Shown here piece after piece: positions 26,610 to 51,470 of a stretch of DNA of 64,000 bases. The notes under the pieces are model-generated. The model searched no databases. It worked only from the letters and a program-made list of their open reading frames with translations, and was not told where the DNA came from. This DNA is from Neocallimastix lanati (nom. inval.). Taxonomy: Eukaryota; Neocallimastigomycota; Neocallimastigomycetes; Neocallimastigales; Neocallimastigaceae. The DNA lies in the NCBI GenBank assembly GCA_016946835.1, contig JACVTC010000009.1, positions 366,001 through 430,000 of the forward strand. The letters run 5' to 3'. Position 1 is the first letter of the stretch, and each line of letters starts with the position of its first letter. Both the position numbers and the translations under genes were made by a program.

Positions 26610-29342
26610 TAATAAAATAGATTCCTGAGAATACGGAAAAAATATTAGAAAAATTATTAATTAATTCCTGTGTTCTCTTTAAAAATACTTTTAATTCACT
26701 TATTAAAGCTATTCATTCTTATTATATTAATCTTAATGAACGGCCTTTAATAAAACCCGAGGAAAAATTTAGTATTATTATAATAAAATTTTATAAAGTT
26801 TTATTTAATATTTCTCAACATACCGATATCTATTTTGGTCATCATGATTCTCTTGGAATGGTGGAAGAACCTATTATAGAATATAAGGAGTCGGTGTTGG
26901 AGTCGAAATCGTCATCAATGACATCAATGAAGGAATCAATGAAGGAAAAAGATAAGGTAAAAAAGGAAATAGAAAAAGAAAAAGAAGAAACTAAAATGAA
27001 GAAGAAGATTAGGGAATTAAATTCTATCATTAAAAATCTTTCATTGTCCAATACCTTATATCAAGATGCTATAAATAATCAATACATGATGTCGGTATTG
27101 AATGAAACTGTTCAATCCTATAGAAATTGTTTAAAGGTAAAAATTGAAAATTTAAAAATAAAATATATAATTAAAAAAAAAAAAAATTAAAAATAAAATA
27201 AAATAAATAAAAAAAATAAAAAAGAAGTCATATATTTATTATTTTTTTATTTATTAAATATATATATACATATCAAATTTCAATATATATTATTAAACTT
27301 TAAATGTTTTTGTATATATATATATATATATATATAATTTTTTATATATTATATTATATAATAATAAAATAACAATAACATAAAAATATTAATAATATAA
27401 AAATAATAATAATTAATAATTAAAAAAAAAAAAAAAAAAAAAAAAGAAATGTAAAACTGAACAAGATTTATTTTCTTCAACAATACGGTTGGTTAATTAT
27501 ATTAATGATCAATCCAATATTCTTTTGAGCTATTATTTCTCGGAATACCATGTACAGTCTAATGAATTTATAAAGTTAAGAGATGAATGGCTTTCAAAAG
27601 AAAGTTCCAGTTATCAATCCCTATTATTTACTTCTTCTAAATCCGATTTAGGAAATAAAAAAGTTAATGAATTTCTTAATAAATGGTATATATATATAAA
27701 GAAAACGTATTATAATTATTATTATTTTAATTATTATTTTATTATATATATTAATAAATATAATTAATATTAATATATATATAATTTAAATGTTATTTTT
27801 ATTTATTTATTTATTTATTTATTTATTTGTTTATTATTTTTATTATTATTTTATTTTATTTTATTTTATTTTTCTTTTTTTAATATCATTCATATATCAT
27901 TTTATTTTTGAAGGGAAAAAATTAATATTGTTGATATTGAAGATGAAAATGTTAATAATTTAAAGAATGAATCCAGAGGATATTTTAATGTATACAATAA
28001 AGACGTGGATCCATTCTTTAAGTTGGTAAAATGTGATAAGAGTGATAACTCCATCGAAAATAATGTAAATCGTTGGCCTGTCATCATTTCTTCTCAAGTA
28101 GTAGCAGGTGATAGTGATGCCAAAGGAAAAAATAATAAGAAATTAGAAATAAAGGTAAAAATAAAAATAAAAATAAAAATAAGAATAAGAATAAAAATAA
28201 AAATAAAAATAAAAATAAATATATATATATAAAGTTGTTGATAATTTTAGAAAACTTAACATTATAATATTTATTAATATATATTATTTAATATATATAT
28301 ATATATATAATTTATACCTATTATATTATTTTTTTATTTATATCTATTTTTTATTTTTTATTTATATCTATTTTTTATTTATTATTAATATCTATTTTTT
28401 ATTTATTTATATCTATTTTGTATTATATATATATCTTATTATTTTATATTTTAATTTAATATATATAATTAATATTTCCAATTTATAAAAAGGATATATT
28501 AAAAGATAAATTGGAAAATGATTCCAAGAAAGTAGAAGAAGATTTGAAAAATGAAAATTCTTTAGAGAAAAATATAAAGGATATAAAGGAGAAAGAAATA
28601 CATAATATAATGGACTCCTCTATAAAATCTTCCTCTGTCTCTTCATCATCATCTACGTCCTCTACTACCTCATCTACAGCATCTAGTTCTTCCTCTTCAG
28701 ATGAAGATATCAAATATCATTTATTAATTTGTGTTCATGGTTTTCTTGGTAATAAATATGATTTGTATACCGTAAGAGATTATTTTGAACGTTATATTAA
28801 TAATAATGAGAAAAATAGGGATCGAATGAAGTATGTTTATCTCTTATCTAAAAGTAATCAAGAAAATTCGTATTTGGATATTGAAAGTGAAAGTCGAAAA
28901 TTATATGAAGAAATAGAAGAATTTATGATACGGAAGCATACTAAATTTACCTATATCAGTTTTATTTGTCATAGTATGGGAGGTGTCATTGCTCGTTCCC
29001 TCATTGCGAAAACAGAATTTATAAAGTATTGGTCATTACTACATTCTTTCATTTCTTTCTCCGTTCCTCATGTGGGGATGCGATTAAAAAATTCCTTCTT
29101 CTCACTCTGTTTCAAATCCTATTTAAAGATTAGTGGTCGTAATAAGAAAAAGACTTCCTTGGATCAATTAGCTATTCTAGATAATGCTGATATCAAGAAT
29201 TGTTATATCTATAAGTTGAGTGAAAAAAAGAGTTTAGCGCTTTTCAAATATGTTCATTTAATTTCCGTTACTCAAGATGGTTATGTTCCTCAATACTCTT
29301 CTCTTATTATGCCAAAAATGATGGAAGAGAATAATTATAATT

Positions 29343-29378
<36 letters not shown>

Positions 29379-31057
29379 GAAGTAGTAATAATAATAATAG
29401 TAGTAGTAGTAATAGTAATAGTAATAATAATAGTAATAGTAAAAGTAAAAGTAAAAGTAATGGTAATAGTAATTATAATTATAATAATAGTTTTTCTTCT
29501 TCCTCATCTCAAAAATTTATAAAGGATGTCTATCATAATATTTTTAATCCTATATTTAAGGAAAGAATTTATCATAATCAATATTTCAATAATAATAATG
29601 GTAATAATAACAACAGCAGTAATAATAAACGTAGTAATAGTATAATAACTATTGATATTGATAGTCAAAGTCAAGGTCAAGGCCAAGGTCAAGGTCTTCC
29701 TTTTCCTATTAATTTTAAATCACAATCTAATCCTTCTATCCATTCCTTTTCATATTCCTATACCTTTACCAACAGCCCTACCCGTAGTTCTCAAATTAAC
29801 ATTAGTACTACCGAAGGAGAAGAAGGAGGAGAAGAAGAAGGAGAAAGAGAAGCAAATGACATTGATGAGGATACTCCAGGTCATAATCATAGTCATAGTC
29901 ATAGTTACCCTAATAGTCATACTTCTCACAGTAGTAATAGGTATCATCATAGTCATAGTAATGAAAAAACTATTTCTATAGGAGGTAGTCGATCCTCCAG
30001 TATAGATTTTTATCGTACTTATAATTATAGTACTTCCGATTTACCTAATAAATATCAAAATAGTTCCAGTTCTTCAACTATGATGTCCACTCCAATGATA
30101 ACAAAAACAAAAGCAACAACAACTACAACTGCTAATACTAATATTAATACCAATACCAATACCAATACTAATACTAATACGGTTGTTCTTAATTCTTCCA
30201 CTTCACAATCCCCAAATTATTCTCATTCAAATACAACTCTTTCCAATAGTATTTCTAATAGTAATATTACCATTGCTGCTCCTCCTACTCCTACACCTTC
30301 TATTCATTTTGAAAATGAAAATTTTGTCATTTCTAATTGTATAACTAAATTAAATCAACTTCAAACTACCAGTAATCCTAATATCAATATCAATACCAAT
30401 ACCAATACCAATACTAATACCAATTATAATAATAATAATAATAATAATAATGATATAAATACCAATACCAGTATTAATACCAATATCAATTCTAAAACCA
30501 ATACCAATAACAATAACAATTATAATAATAATAATGATATAAATACCAATTGTATTACTAATACTAAAAATGATATAAATAATATAAATATTAATATAAA
30601 TTCCAATAATTCTACTCATAGTATTAGTATAAAACCAGAAACACCATCTTCCTCCTGTACTCCAGTAACACCAGTTACACCAGTTACACCAGTCACACCG
30701 GTAACCCCAATTACACCAGTTACACCAGTCACACCGGTTACACCGGTAACCCCAGTTACACCAGTTACACCAGTCACACCTGTTTCAATTACTACTACTG
30801 CATCATCGACAACCACGGCAACCACAGCAACCATCAATTCTTTTACTCCTTCTAATTCCAAACCACCAGTGAATCATAATTTAATACCACCAAAAACAAA
30901 AGTTTTCCGTTATAATATTCACTATCGAACCCGTGAAATTGATATTTTAGGACGAACGGCTCATGTTCAAGCCTTAAGAGAAATGCTAGTCATACGAATG
31001 CTCTTCACTCTCATTCATCATCAAGTAGAAAAAATTAATATTAATGATACCTTTTAA
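24349..31057 (+). CDS. FAM135-like protein with DUF676 serine-hydrolase domain (1601 aa)
   Basis: Exons: 24349-24455, 24606-24733, 25002-25545, 25864-26329, 26621-27136, 27447-27685, 27914-28154, 28493-31057; phases agree and total 1602 codons with stop. The first exons match the FAM135 N-terminal region ([14 protein letters not shown]; then [14 protein letters not shown] in the DUF3657-type region). The last exon holds the lipase-like alpha/beta-hydrolase: [12 protein letters not shown] (about 820), nucleophile motif CHSMGG with Ser908, SVTQDGYVP with Asp1009, and GRTAHVQAL with His1571, a complete apparent triad. Between Asp and His sits an insertion of about 500 residues rich in Asn, Ser, Thr and His with a TPV repeat. 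Residues encoded by 28593-28700 are also Ser/Thr-rich. Substrate is not known for the family; a lipid or acyl ester hydrolase is the usual inference. The acceptor at 25863 is weak (no other AG nearby), so the start of exon 4 is the least certain point. Confidence 0.92.
30655..30784. repeat. Coding minisatellite, Thr-Pro-Val repeat
   Basis: About 14 copies of a nine-base unit (ACACCAGTT and synonymous or near variants) in the FAM135 insertion, read as TPV with one TPI. Synonymous differences between copies (GTA, GTT, GTC) show it is old enough to have diverged while the peptide was kept. Confidence 0.85.
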
Positions 31058-31324
31058 TTTTTTTATTTTATTTTATTTTATTTTATTTTTTTTTTTTTAA
31101 ATATATCTATTTACATAATATTAATTTATAAAATATAAGATATCAAAACTATCAAACTTTTATTTTATTTTTTAAAAAAAAAAAAAAAAAAAAATAATAC
31201 AAAAAAATACAATGAAAAAAAAAGATTTTTTTTTTTTTTTGAAACAAATAAACAAACAATAGTATAAACGAACAAATAACAGCAAATAAAACAAACAAAT
31301 ATTAAAATGCATAATTAAAATATA

Positions 31325-31363
<39 letters not shown>

Positions 31364-31590
31364 AACTACATACATTTAGAATCATATATTTATATTTATA
31401 TATATATATATATTAACATTTTATATTTTTTTCCTTTTTTTTTTTTATTTTTTTATTTTTTTATTTTTATTAAAAAAAAAAAAAAAAAATTCCTTATATA
31501 TATACAATAGCCATCATAATAAATAATAGTTAATATAAATGTATATATATAAATAAATATATATATATGTTATAAAATTTTAATTTATTT

Positions 31591-31623
<33 letters not shown>

Positions 31624-32692
31624 CTTTTCTTTTATATAATTTCATATATCAATATTTATTTATTTATATTATTATTATTATTCAACCATCAACAATAATA
31701 TAACAGGTTTATATATTAAATAAAATATACAATTATATATTATTATTTATATTATTTATTTTATTATTATTATTATTTTTTTTTTATATTATTTTTATTT
31801 TTTAAAATAATTTTTTTATTTTATTTTATTTTATTTTATTTTATTTTTTATTAAAAAGTCAATTATGACTTTTTAAGAAATAGATAAAAAAAAAAAAATA
31901 AAGAAAAAATATATATATAGAGAGAGAGATAAAAAGAAATAAAAAATAAAAATAAAAAAAAAAATAAGAATAAAAAAAAATAAATAAATAAATAAATAAT
32001 ATTAATAATAATAGAAATAGAAATAGAAATATAATAATAATAACAGAAATAGAAATAATAATAATGATTATATAAAAAAAAAAATAAAAAAAAAAAAAAA
32101 ATAAAAATAAAAATAAAAAAAAAAAAATAGAAATAAAAATAGAAATAGAAATAGTTATAAACAACAACAAAAACAACAATAATAATAATAGTTATAATAA
32201 TTATAATAATTTTAGTACAAAAAAAAAAAAAAAAAAAATAAATCAAAATCAAAAATCAATAAATTAAATATAAAAAAAAAAAAAAAAAAAAATTAATATT
32301 AATAAGTAAAAATAATAATAATAATTTATAATAAAAATAGTAATAATAATAGTAATAATAATAATAATATTTTTTTTTTTTTTCAGTAAAAGTAATTAAA
32401 TTATAGAAAAAATAATATATATATATATTTAAAATAAAATTATTAGAGAAAATAACTTTTCAATAAATTAAAAACTATAGAAAAAATAAATATATATAAT
32501 AATAATAAGTAAATCCATTAATAAATAAAATCTATTTAATTAATAAAATTATAATAAAAATTAAACGATTTAATTAATAATAAAAAACAGAAAAAAAAAA
32601 AATAAAAATAAAAAATAAAAAATAAAAAATAAAAAATAAAAAATAAAAAATAAAAAATAAAAAATAAAAAATTATAATAATTAATACTTTCT

Positions 32693-32725
<33 letters not shown>

Positions 32726-33179
32726 TTTTTTATTTTTCTTCTTCTTTTTTTTTTTTTATGTATATATAATGACTTTTAGTTTTATTTAAATTTAGTTTAA
32801 TTTATATAGGATAATAATAAAGATAGTGATAGTGATATTATTTTTTTTCCCTATTTTATTCATTCTATTTTTTCATTTTTACTTTTCTATTTTATTTTCT
32901 ATTTTGTTCATTTTATTTTGTTCATTTTACTTTTCTATTTTTATTTCTATTTTATTTAGTTATTAATTTCTAATTATATATCTCGATAATATTGATAATA
33001 ATAATAATAATAATAAAAAAAAATATATATATATATATATTATTATATATATTATAATTTATAAGGTAGAGTTCAATATATATTTACATATATATAATCA
33101 ATTAATAATAAATATAGAAAAATTAATAAATAAATAAATAAAAATAAAAATAAAAAAGTCAAATATGAAATATGATAAC
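31058..33179. other. Gene-free A/T region, FAM135 3' flank to LTR copy B
   Basis: Homopolymers (T run at about 31591-31623, A run at about 31328-31361), (AAATAG)n at about 32010-32060 and 32125-32155, AAAAAAT repeats at 32600-32670, and AT runs. No exon was recognised. Confidence 0.5.
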
Positions 33180-33361
33180 TGTTAAGAGTTTGGAACTTGT
33201 GGTTTATAATTATGTCAATTTTATTATAAAATTTATGATAAAGAGTTACTAGTATTTAATTATTCTAAAATTAAATGCTTATATATTAATGAGACTAGTT
33301 CCTTATTTTATATCATAATATATTTTAATACATTTGAAGCTTTTTTTTACATATTGTAACA
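33180..33361 (-). repeat. LTR (3' LTR of copy B), 182 bases
   Basis: The best preserved LTR: TGTTAAGAG at one end and TTGTAACA at the other, so each strand begins TGTTA and ends TAACA, the usual copia-type termini. It defines the LTR length for the family. Confidence 0.8.
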
Positions 33362-33371
33362 TTCCTCCTTA
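33362..33371 (-). other. Polypurine tract of copy B (minus strand)
   Basis: AAGGAGGAA on the minus strand abuts the LTR terminus TGTTACAA. Position and composition fit the plus-strand primer of LTR retroelements. Confidence 0.7.
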
Positions 33372-34944
33372 AACCTAGTTATTCTATAATGAATAAATTG
33401 GTTTACTAGTGAATTTGTGTATATAAAATTATAGTATTCTTTAATATTAATTTGACATTATTAAACTAATAGTTATTTCTATTCTTAATTAACTTTTAAT
33501 TATACATGAATAAAAAAATTTTTACATTATATTTATTGCTTATATTCGATTTAAATATTGTTAAAATTATTTCTTAAATATATTTTGATCTAATAATTTC
33601 TCCCCCTTAAATCAAAGTGTTTAATAATATTACCCCATTAATATTAGATGTATCTAAAACATCTCTTATAATTTATGGTTTATATATTACCATTTATATG
33701 ATGGAAAACTTTTCTCTTGAAGGGTGATATTATACCATTTCAACTTGTGTGAATACCTCTTATATATTGGGTTTCTATATCACTTTTAACTATAATTCTC
33801 GTTAAAGATTAGGACTAACTTTTATATAGTTTCACTTTAAAGATTTAGCGATAACTATTAATATAAATTATTAATGATATATCGGTATACTTGATAAATT
33901 TTTGAGGTATTAAAACTAATTACATATATAGTTAATTATATTATTTTAGCCATGTAAACTTATCAGTAAATATAAAAAATTGTTTCATAATTTATTTAGA
34001 TTTCATATTTCGAATTAATTTCTTCTCGAAAGCTAAATTTTTGCTAAATTTCCTTATTAGGCTGTTTTTATTTATTTCCAAAATAAATATGATTTTTAAA
34101 TAATCAACACAAAGAATCAATTATGTAACTTTCCTTTAAAATATTTATTGTTCTTAATTTTGTGTTGCCTATTCTTCCCTATAATCCAAATTTCTAAAAA
34201 GGATTTTTTATATATGAATTCTTTCACCGTTAAAATATTATATTGATAAAAGTTTAGTAATGATAACTTCATAAATACTTTGCAATCAATAAGTATAGAT
34301 TGTAGATGGATAAACGTAATCGATTTGTATAAAACTCATGGTTATATTTATTACTTAATTATAACTTTTATCACAAAGATTTTTATTATGATTTTATTAA
34401 ATTAGTTATTATCTAAATACAATTCATAATAGACTTAATGATACTATTTTTGTTAGAAGGTACCCTTTCCACGTTGGAATTACCATTCTATCATATTTCT
34501 CTTGAATAGTTATGATATTAATATTTTAAATTACATTGTGTGGGATCTCTGACATATAGTTTCCTTCATTATTGTTATTAATATACATATCTATAAACCA
34601 GTTTAATATGTATAAATTCTCGTAAAATATAACTATACTTTAAATAATATGCTTTGTGGTTGAGCAAAAAAAAAAAAACATTGTTTTAATATATGATTCC
34701 TTAAATCTTTATATAAGTAATGTATATTATTAAATTATGATTTGTATATTCATGTAGTGGAAATAATTTATCACAGAGTAGATTTCTTTATGTATAAATA
34801 TCGTACATTGTTAATAGTCTAGAGTTTTATTTATTAAAATATCATATCATATTTTGATTTCAATTAAGAGTCTCTATAGAATATGAAGATATATGATTCA
34901 TTCTTTATACATTCCTAAGAATGCTTTTCTTTATTAAATTAATA

Positions 34945-34975
<31 letters not shown>

Positions 34976-35208
34976 AGAGTTTTATTTTACTTGAGATAAT
35001 TCTCTTATATCAAATATTATATTTTTTCTGAATTTCTTCAATTTTGTAATCACGATCATTTTAATCGTTCGATCAGTTATATTAGTTTTCTTTTAAATTG
35101 ACATAATGAGCAACTTTTATTATAATTTAAAATTCCAATTTATTTTTCTTTGACATAATATTGTGTCGGGAAAACAATTCTTTTACTAAGAATCCTTTTA
35201 AGAGTTAG

Positions 35209-35223
35209 ATGAAACTCTTAATC
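35209..35223 (-). other. Primer-binding site of copy B, tRNA-Lys(CTT)-like
   Basis: Plus-strand ATGAAACTCTTAATC, one mismatch from the tRNA-Lys(CTT) anticodon-arm segment, directly adjoining the LTR start TGTTAAGAG at 35224. Same position as in copy A. Confidence 0.65.
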
Positions 35224-35350
35224 TGTTAAGAGTCATGAATTTAGGATTAATAATTATTTCAATTTTATTATAATAATTTATGATAAAGAGTTACTAACAC
35301 TTAAATTATTCTAAACAAAATGCTTCTATATTAATACATTTAAAATATTT
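35224..35350 (-). repeat. LTR (5' LTR of copy B), truncated
   Basis: Starts TGTTAAGAGTCATGAATTT and follows the left LTR through TTTATGATAAAGAGTTACTA and AAATGCTT.TATATTAAT, then loses similarity. The outer part of the LTR is deleted or overwritten, so the right target site cannot be read. Confidence 0.65.
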
Positions 35351-36954
35351 TAAATTTTTTATGAAATTTTTATTGAAAATTACTAAAAAATTTATTTTTC
35401 TGTAAAAAAAAATTTTTTAAAAATTTTTAAATCCAATATTTTTTTTATGAATTTTTTAATTTTTAATTTTTAATTTTTTGATTTTGGCATAAAAATAAAA
35501 ATTATATTTATTTAAATTAATTAATATATGTATAATTATATAAACCATATATTATCATTTAATTTATAATATATTAATGATACATTATAATATAATTTAT
35601 TTTTTTAATGAAGGAATAAAAAAATTTTTTTATTTTAAAAAAAAAAAAAAAAAAAATATTTAAGTATAAAAGAAGGTAAAAAAGACTTTCAAAAAAAAAA
35701 TTTTTTTTTTTCTTTTTTTTCTTTCATTACTGCTACTGTTATATAAAATTTAGATTAGTTTAGTTTAGATAGAATTTAAAATGCTGCTGCTATATATAGT
35801 TTAGATTAGTTTAGTTTAGATAGAATTTAAAATGCTGCTGCTACGGCTGCTTTATTAAACACATTAATTTAAATCTGAAAATAATAAGTTAAAAAGTATT
35901 ATTTAATGATGAACGAAAGATTAATCAATGAAATATCAAGTAATAATTTTTTTTATGTATATATTTTAAGAATAGACTGAAAATGATAATAATATTGCTT
36001 TCAGAATATTTACGAAAAGGATAAAAAAAAAAGAATATTATTTTTTTAATGATTAAAATGGTTCTTGAGATTACACTTTTTTTTTTTTTTACTTTATATA
36101 TTTTTTCTTTAAAATATACAAACAATGATGAGAGGAGAATTAACAGATACTTCTGATATAGATATTATGAATGATTTTGTCACGCTCTTTTCTTTTTTAT
36201 TTTTAAATGAAAGATAGGAAAAAGATTGCAGTGTATAAATTAATCATAATATATTATGAAGTAAATATACATGACTTCTGAGTTTGTATTAATATATATA
36301 TACCAGAATAATATATGAAAAGATAAAAAAAAATTAACTGTTATTAATAAATTTATTTACATTACTAAATAAATATCCATTTCAACCTTTTTTTTTTAAT
36401 ATATGTATAATATATATATTTAATATTTTCACATAATAATTTATTTAATATATAATTTACATTTGAGTTTTAATATATAAACAACAAATAAAAAATTTAA
36501 AAAGTAATAATAATAATTATAATATTAATTATAATAATAATAGAAAGATGTATGATAATATTAAAATAAACCAAAATAAATATAATAATAAATAAAATTT
36601 ATTTAATAATTAATTACAAAATATATATATATAATTTTTTTTTTTTTTTTTTTTTTTTAAAATTTTATAACCAAAATTTTATATAGAATAATATAAACTA
36701 TAATATTTTTATATATATATTTTTTTTTTGGGTAATTTTTTTTTTTTTTTTTTTTTTGGTTTTATCGATAAAAATAATAAAATTAAAGAAAAAAAAATTA
36801 AATAAATAAATAAATAAATAAATAAAAAATAATAAAATTAAAAGATATATAAAATAAATATATTTATTATTTCTTCATAAATATGAATTCATATGTATAT
36901 TAAATAAACGATTGTTTAATGTAAAAATTTATGCATGTTTGGGTATTGACTGAT
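35351..36954. other. Intergenic region between LTR copy B and IFT140
   Basis: Includes a 51-base direct duplication (35749-about 35842, see repeat entry), two short open frames with a plausible intron (35906-36217, see findings), and A/T repeats. No supported gene. Confidence 0.45.
35749..35842. repeat. 51-base tandem duplication
   Basis: Two almost identical copies of TTTAGATTAGTTTAGTTTAG followed by ATAGAATTTAAAATGCTGCTGCTA, starting at 35749 and 35800. The CTGCTG ends are unusual for this composition. No function was recognised. Confidence 0.75.
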
Positions 36955-48512
<11,558 letters not shown>

Positions 48513-48518
48513 GTTTAT

Positions 48519-48552
<34 letters not shown>

Positions 48553-49797
48553 GATAAAATACATCAAATATATAATAAAAATATAGATTATTAAAATATC
48601 TATTATTAAAAAAAAATAGATATTTAAAATATTTTATTGAATAGAATAATTCAGATATCAAAAATTAAAAATAATTTTAAAGAACAATAAATTAAAAAAA
48701 AAAAAATAAAAAAATTAAATTTTTTATTAATAATGAAATTTAATTATTTTTTTTTTTTTTTTGTTTTTTTGTTTATTATTAAAAATAATTTAATATAAAA
48801 AAAAAAAAAATTTTTTTTATGTTAAATTAATATATTAAAATTAAAATGTATCTTCAAATCTTTTATTAAATTTTTTTTAATAAAAAAAAAAAAAAAACTT
48901 TGATATAAAATAAAAATAAAATAAAAAAAAAATTTTTTTTTTTTTTTTAAATTAAAAACTTAACTTTTATAGTAATTAATCAAATTAAAAAAATATATAT
49001 ATAAAAAAAAAATAAAAATAAATTAATAAAAAAAAAAAAAAAAAGGAAAAATAAATTGTTTGATAAAAATTATATAAAATTTATTAGAAAAAAAAAAACT
49101 TTATTATATAAAAAGATTAAAACAACAGAAACGGATAATACGGATTACAAATAATAAATAATAAATATAATAAATAATTCCATCTTCTTTTTTTTTTTTT
49201 TTTTTCTTTATATATATATATAATTAATATTTTTTATGAAAATATGTATTTTATACATTAATTAACTTTCAATTCTATTAATTAATAATAATAATAAAAA
49301 ATAATAATAATTTATATCACAATTCAAAATATAAACGTGTTTTACTGTATAAATTTTTGAATTTGATTTATAATAAATATAATTAAATTTTTATAAAATA
49401 AAATAAATTAAAAATATGTTAAAGAAAAGAATAAAAAAAAATTTTTTTATTTTATTATCTTCCTCATTAAAAAAGAAATCTTTTTAGCCATTCTAACACT
49501 ATACTAGTTGTTATCTTATAAGGTTTCTTTTTGACTCATTTAATCAAAAAAAAAAAAAAAAAAAAATTAACCCATTAAATAAAATAAAATAAAATTCAGA
49601 ATTATTTGAATTTATAGAGTAGTAAATTCACTTTTAATAATTTTTAAATATAAAATTAATAATAATTATTCATTGCTTTCCTTAAAAACTTATTTCATCG
49701 ACTTTTCAATTTTACTATTATCTAAATATATATATATATATATTTTTTTAAAAAATGAAATAGAAAGATGATCTCCAATTTAAATTTAACTATCTTT

Positions 49798-49919
49798 AGT
49801 TTATGAATGGTTTTAATATATTAATATTTAGAGGAGTAGTTTATGAAATGGTTTTAATATATTAATATTTAGAGGAGTAGTTTATGAATGGTTTTAATAT
49901 ATTAATATTTAGAAAAGTA
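49798..49919. repeat. 40/41-base tandem repeat, 3 copies
   Basis: Three copies of a unit beginning AGTTTATGAATGG and ending ATTAATATTTAGAGG(AGT), starting at 49798, 49838 and 49879. The second copy has one extra A. No function is apparent. Confidence 0.85.
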
Positions 49920-50157
49920 AAGACTTTAAGTTTATTAAAAAATAAATACACAATCCTGAATTTATAGATGTTGTTGAAAGGATATAATTGATTGGCATAT
50001 ATCTATGAAATATTATATAAACTTTGCTAATCATACCTCATAATGTCCAAGGCAATATTCCTACTGGGTCCGTATAAAAATATCAATAATTGTAATTAAT
50101 AAATTTTTTTTATTTATTTATTGATTTATTGATTTATTGATATATTAATTTATTGAT

Positions 50158-50188
<31 letters not shown>

Positions 50189-51152
50189 TTAATTTAAAGT
50201 TATTATAACTTTAATTAATTTTAATAAAGATATATTGTACCTTATTTTCTTTGAACTTCAAAAAAAAAAAAAAAAATCAATCAATGATTAATAAATAGAT
50301 ATCATTAAGATGTAATTAACATCAATTTAATATAAAATAACGATATTTTTTTTAAATATTTAAAAAGTAAAAAACTTTGTTCCTTCAATTTTTATAATAG
50401 TACTATCATCCTTTAGTTATCTCCATTATTCCTTTTTATGTTTACATAATTGAATTAATATTATTATTAATAAGAACTCTTTTTTTTTTTTTTTTATTAA
50501 TTATTAATATTATTATTTAAATATTTATATACTAACAAAAATATATAATATAATTAAATATACTCTAAACAAATTTAAAATCTAAAAATATATATAAAAA
50601 AAATAGCGAATTAAAACTAATTATATTATATATTATATTGGTATTTTTTATTATTATTATTATACTTGTTTGACCTTTAATATTTTTTTATTTATTAGTA
50701 AAAATTTTTTATAATTTTTTTTTTTTTTTTTTTGGTTATTTATTATTTTATTCATAATGAACATCTTATTACTTTTATGATTACTATTATTATCTAATAC
50801 ATATACAAAAATTCTTATAAGAAAAAATAATATTTATTTTAATTTTAGTATAAATATAATAATCCAGTACTTTATGAAAAAGTATTATACATTAAAAATT
50901 GAAACATATACAACAGATAAATGTATTATACATTAAAAATAGAAATATATCTGACAATATAAATTTATTACAAAAATTTTGGTTAATGTTTAAAAAAAAT
51001 TTTTATTTAATACTTTCTAAAATGATGATACAATAATGAATTTCTTCTTTTATTTAAAATATTGATATAAAAAGATTATATAAATTTAGTAGACTATTTT
51101 AAATCATTTTAAATAAATATATTAAAATAAAATCATTCTTTACAATATTTTC

Positions 51153-51191
<39 letters not shown>

Positions 51192-51256
51192 AAAATGAAA
51201 TAAAATAAAATTAAAAACCAAATAATCTTAATCCTTTTCATGTTTATTAATCCATC

Positions 51257-51470
51257 ATTAAATATTCAAAGAGAGTTTAATAAGTTTGAAAAATTAAAAT
51301 ATTCAATTTTCAATTAATTAAAAATAATTAAACAAATTATCCTTAATTTTCAATCATCAAGAATTAAAATATATATAAAAAAAAGGATAATTTGTTTAAT
51401 TATTTTTAATTAATTGAAAATTGAATATTTAATTTTTCAAACTTATTTTAACTCTCTTTGTATATTTAAT
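51257..51470. repeat. Foldback element with 88-base inverted arms
   Basis: Left arm 51257-51344 (ATTAAATATTCAAAGAGAG ... AACAAATTATCCTT) is nearly perfectly complementary to right arm 51383-51470 (AAGGATAATTTGTT ... CTCTCTTTGTATATTTAAT), with a loop of 38 bases. Only a few mismatches or indels are visible. Arms this long are not explained by base composition. Foldback MITE or inverted duplication are the candidates; no clear target-site duplication was seen. Confidence 0.85.

Larger units (their letters stand above)
33180..35350 (-). mobile_element. Degraded copia-type LTR element, copy B
   Basis: Left LTR 33180-33361 begins TGTTAAGAG and ends TTGTAACA. The right copy begins TGTTAAGAG at 35224 and is truncated near 35350. 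Internal region is about 1.86 kb. The plus-strand TTCCTCCTT after the left LTR is AAGGAGGAA on the minus strand, a standard polypurine tract. ATGAAACTCTTAATC (35209-35223) directly before the right LTR differs by one base from the tRNA-Lys(CTT) segment in copy A. So 5' to 3' the element runs on the minus strand. Several internal blocks are shared with copy A (for example TTAGATGTATCTAAAACATC at 33645 and 12387). No long open frame remains. Stop-riddled 3' sequence only loosely resembles the end of a copia pol gene, so I do not annotate pol. Confidence 0.8.

Noticed and set aside
28511-31057. Stand-alone hydrolase gene
   Set aside because: The segment is only the last exon; phase-consistent upstream exons carry the FAM135 N-terminal region.
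33362-35208. Copia pol fragment in the LTR interior
   Set aside because: Some minus-strand stretches recall the end of pol, but every frame has many stops and no reverse transcriptase or integrase motif could be placed.
49977-50085. Possible coding remnant (PHNVQGNIPTGSV)
   Set aside because: Only 13 residues without stops, no splice context and no recognisable similarity.
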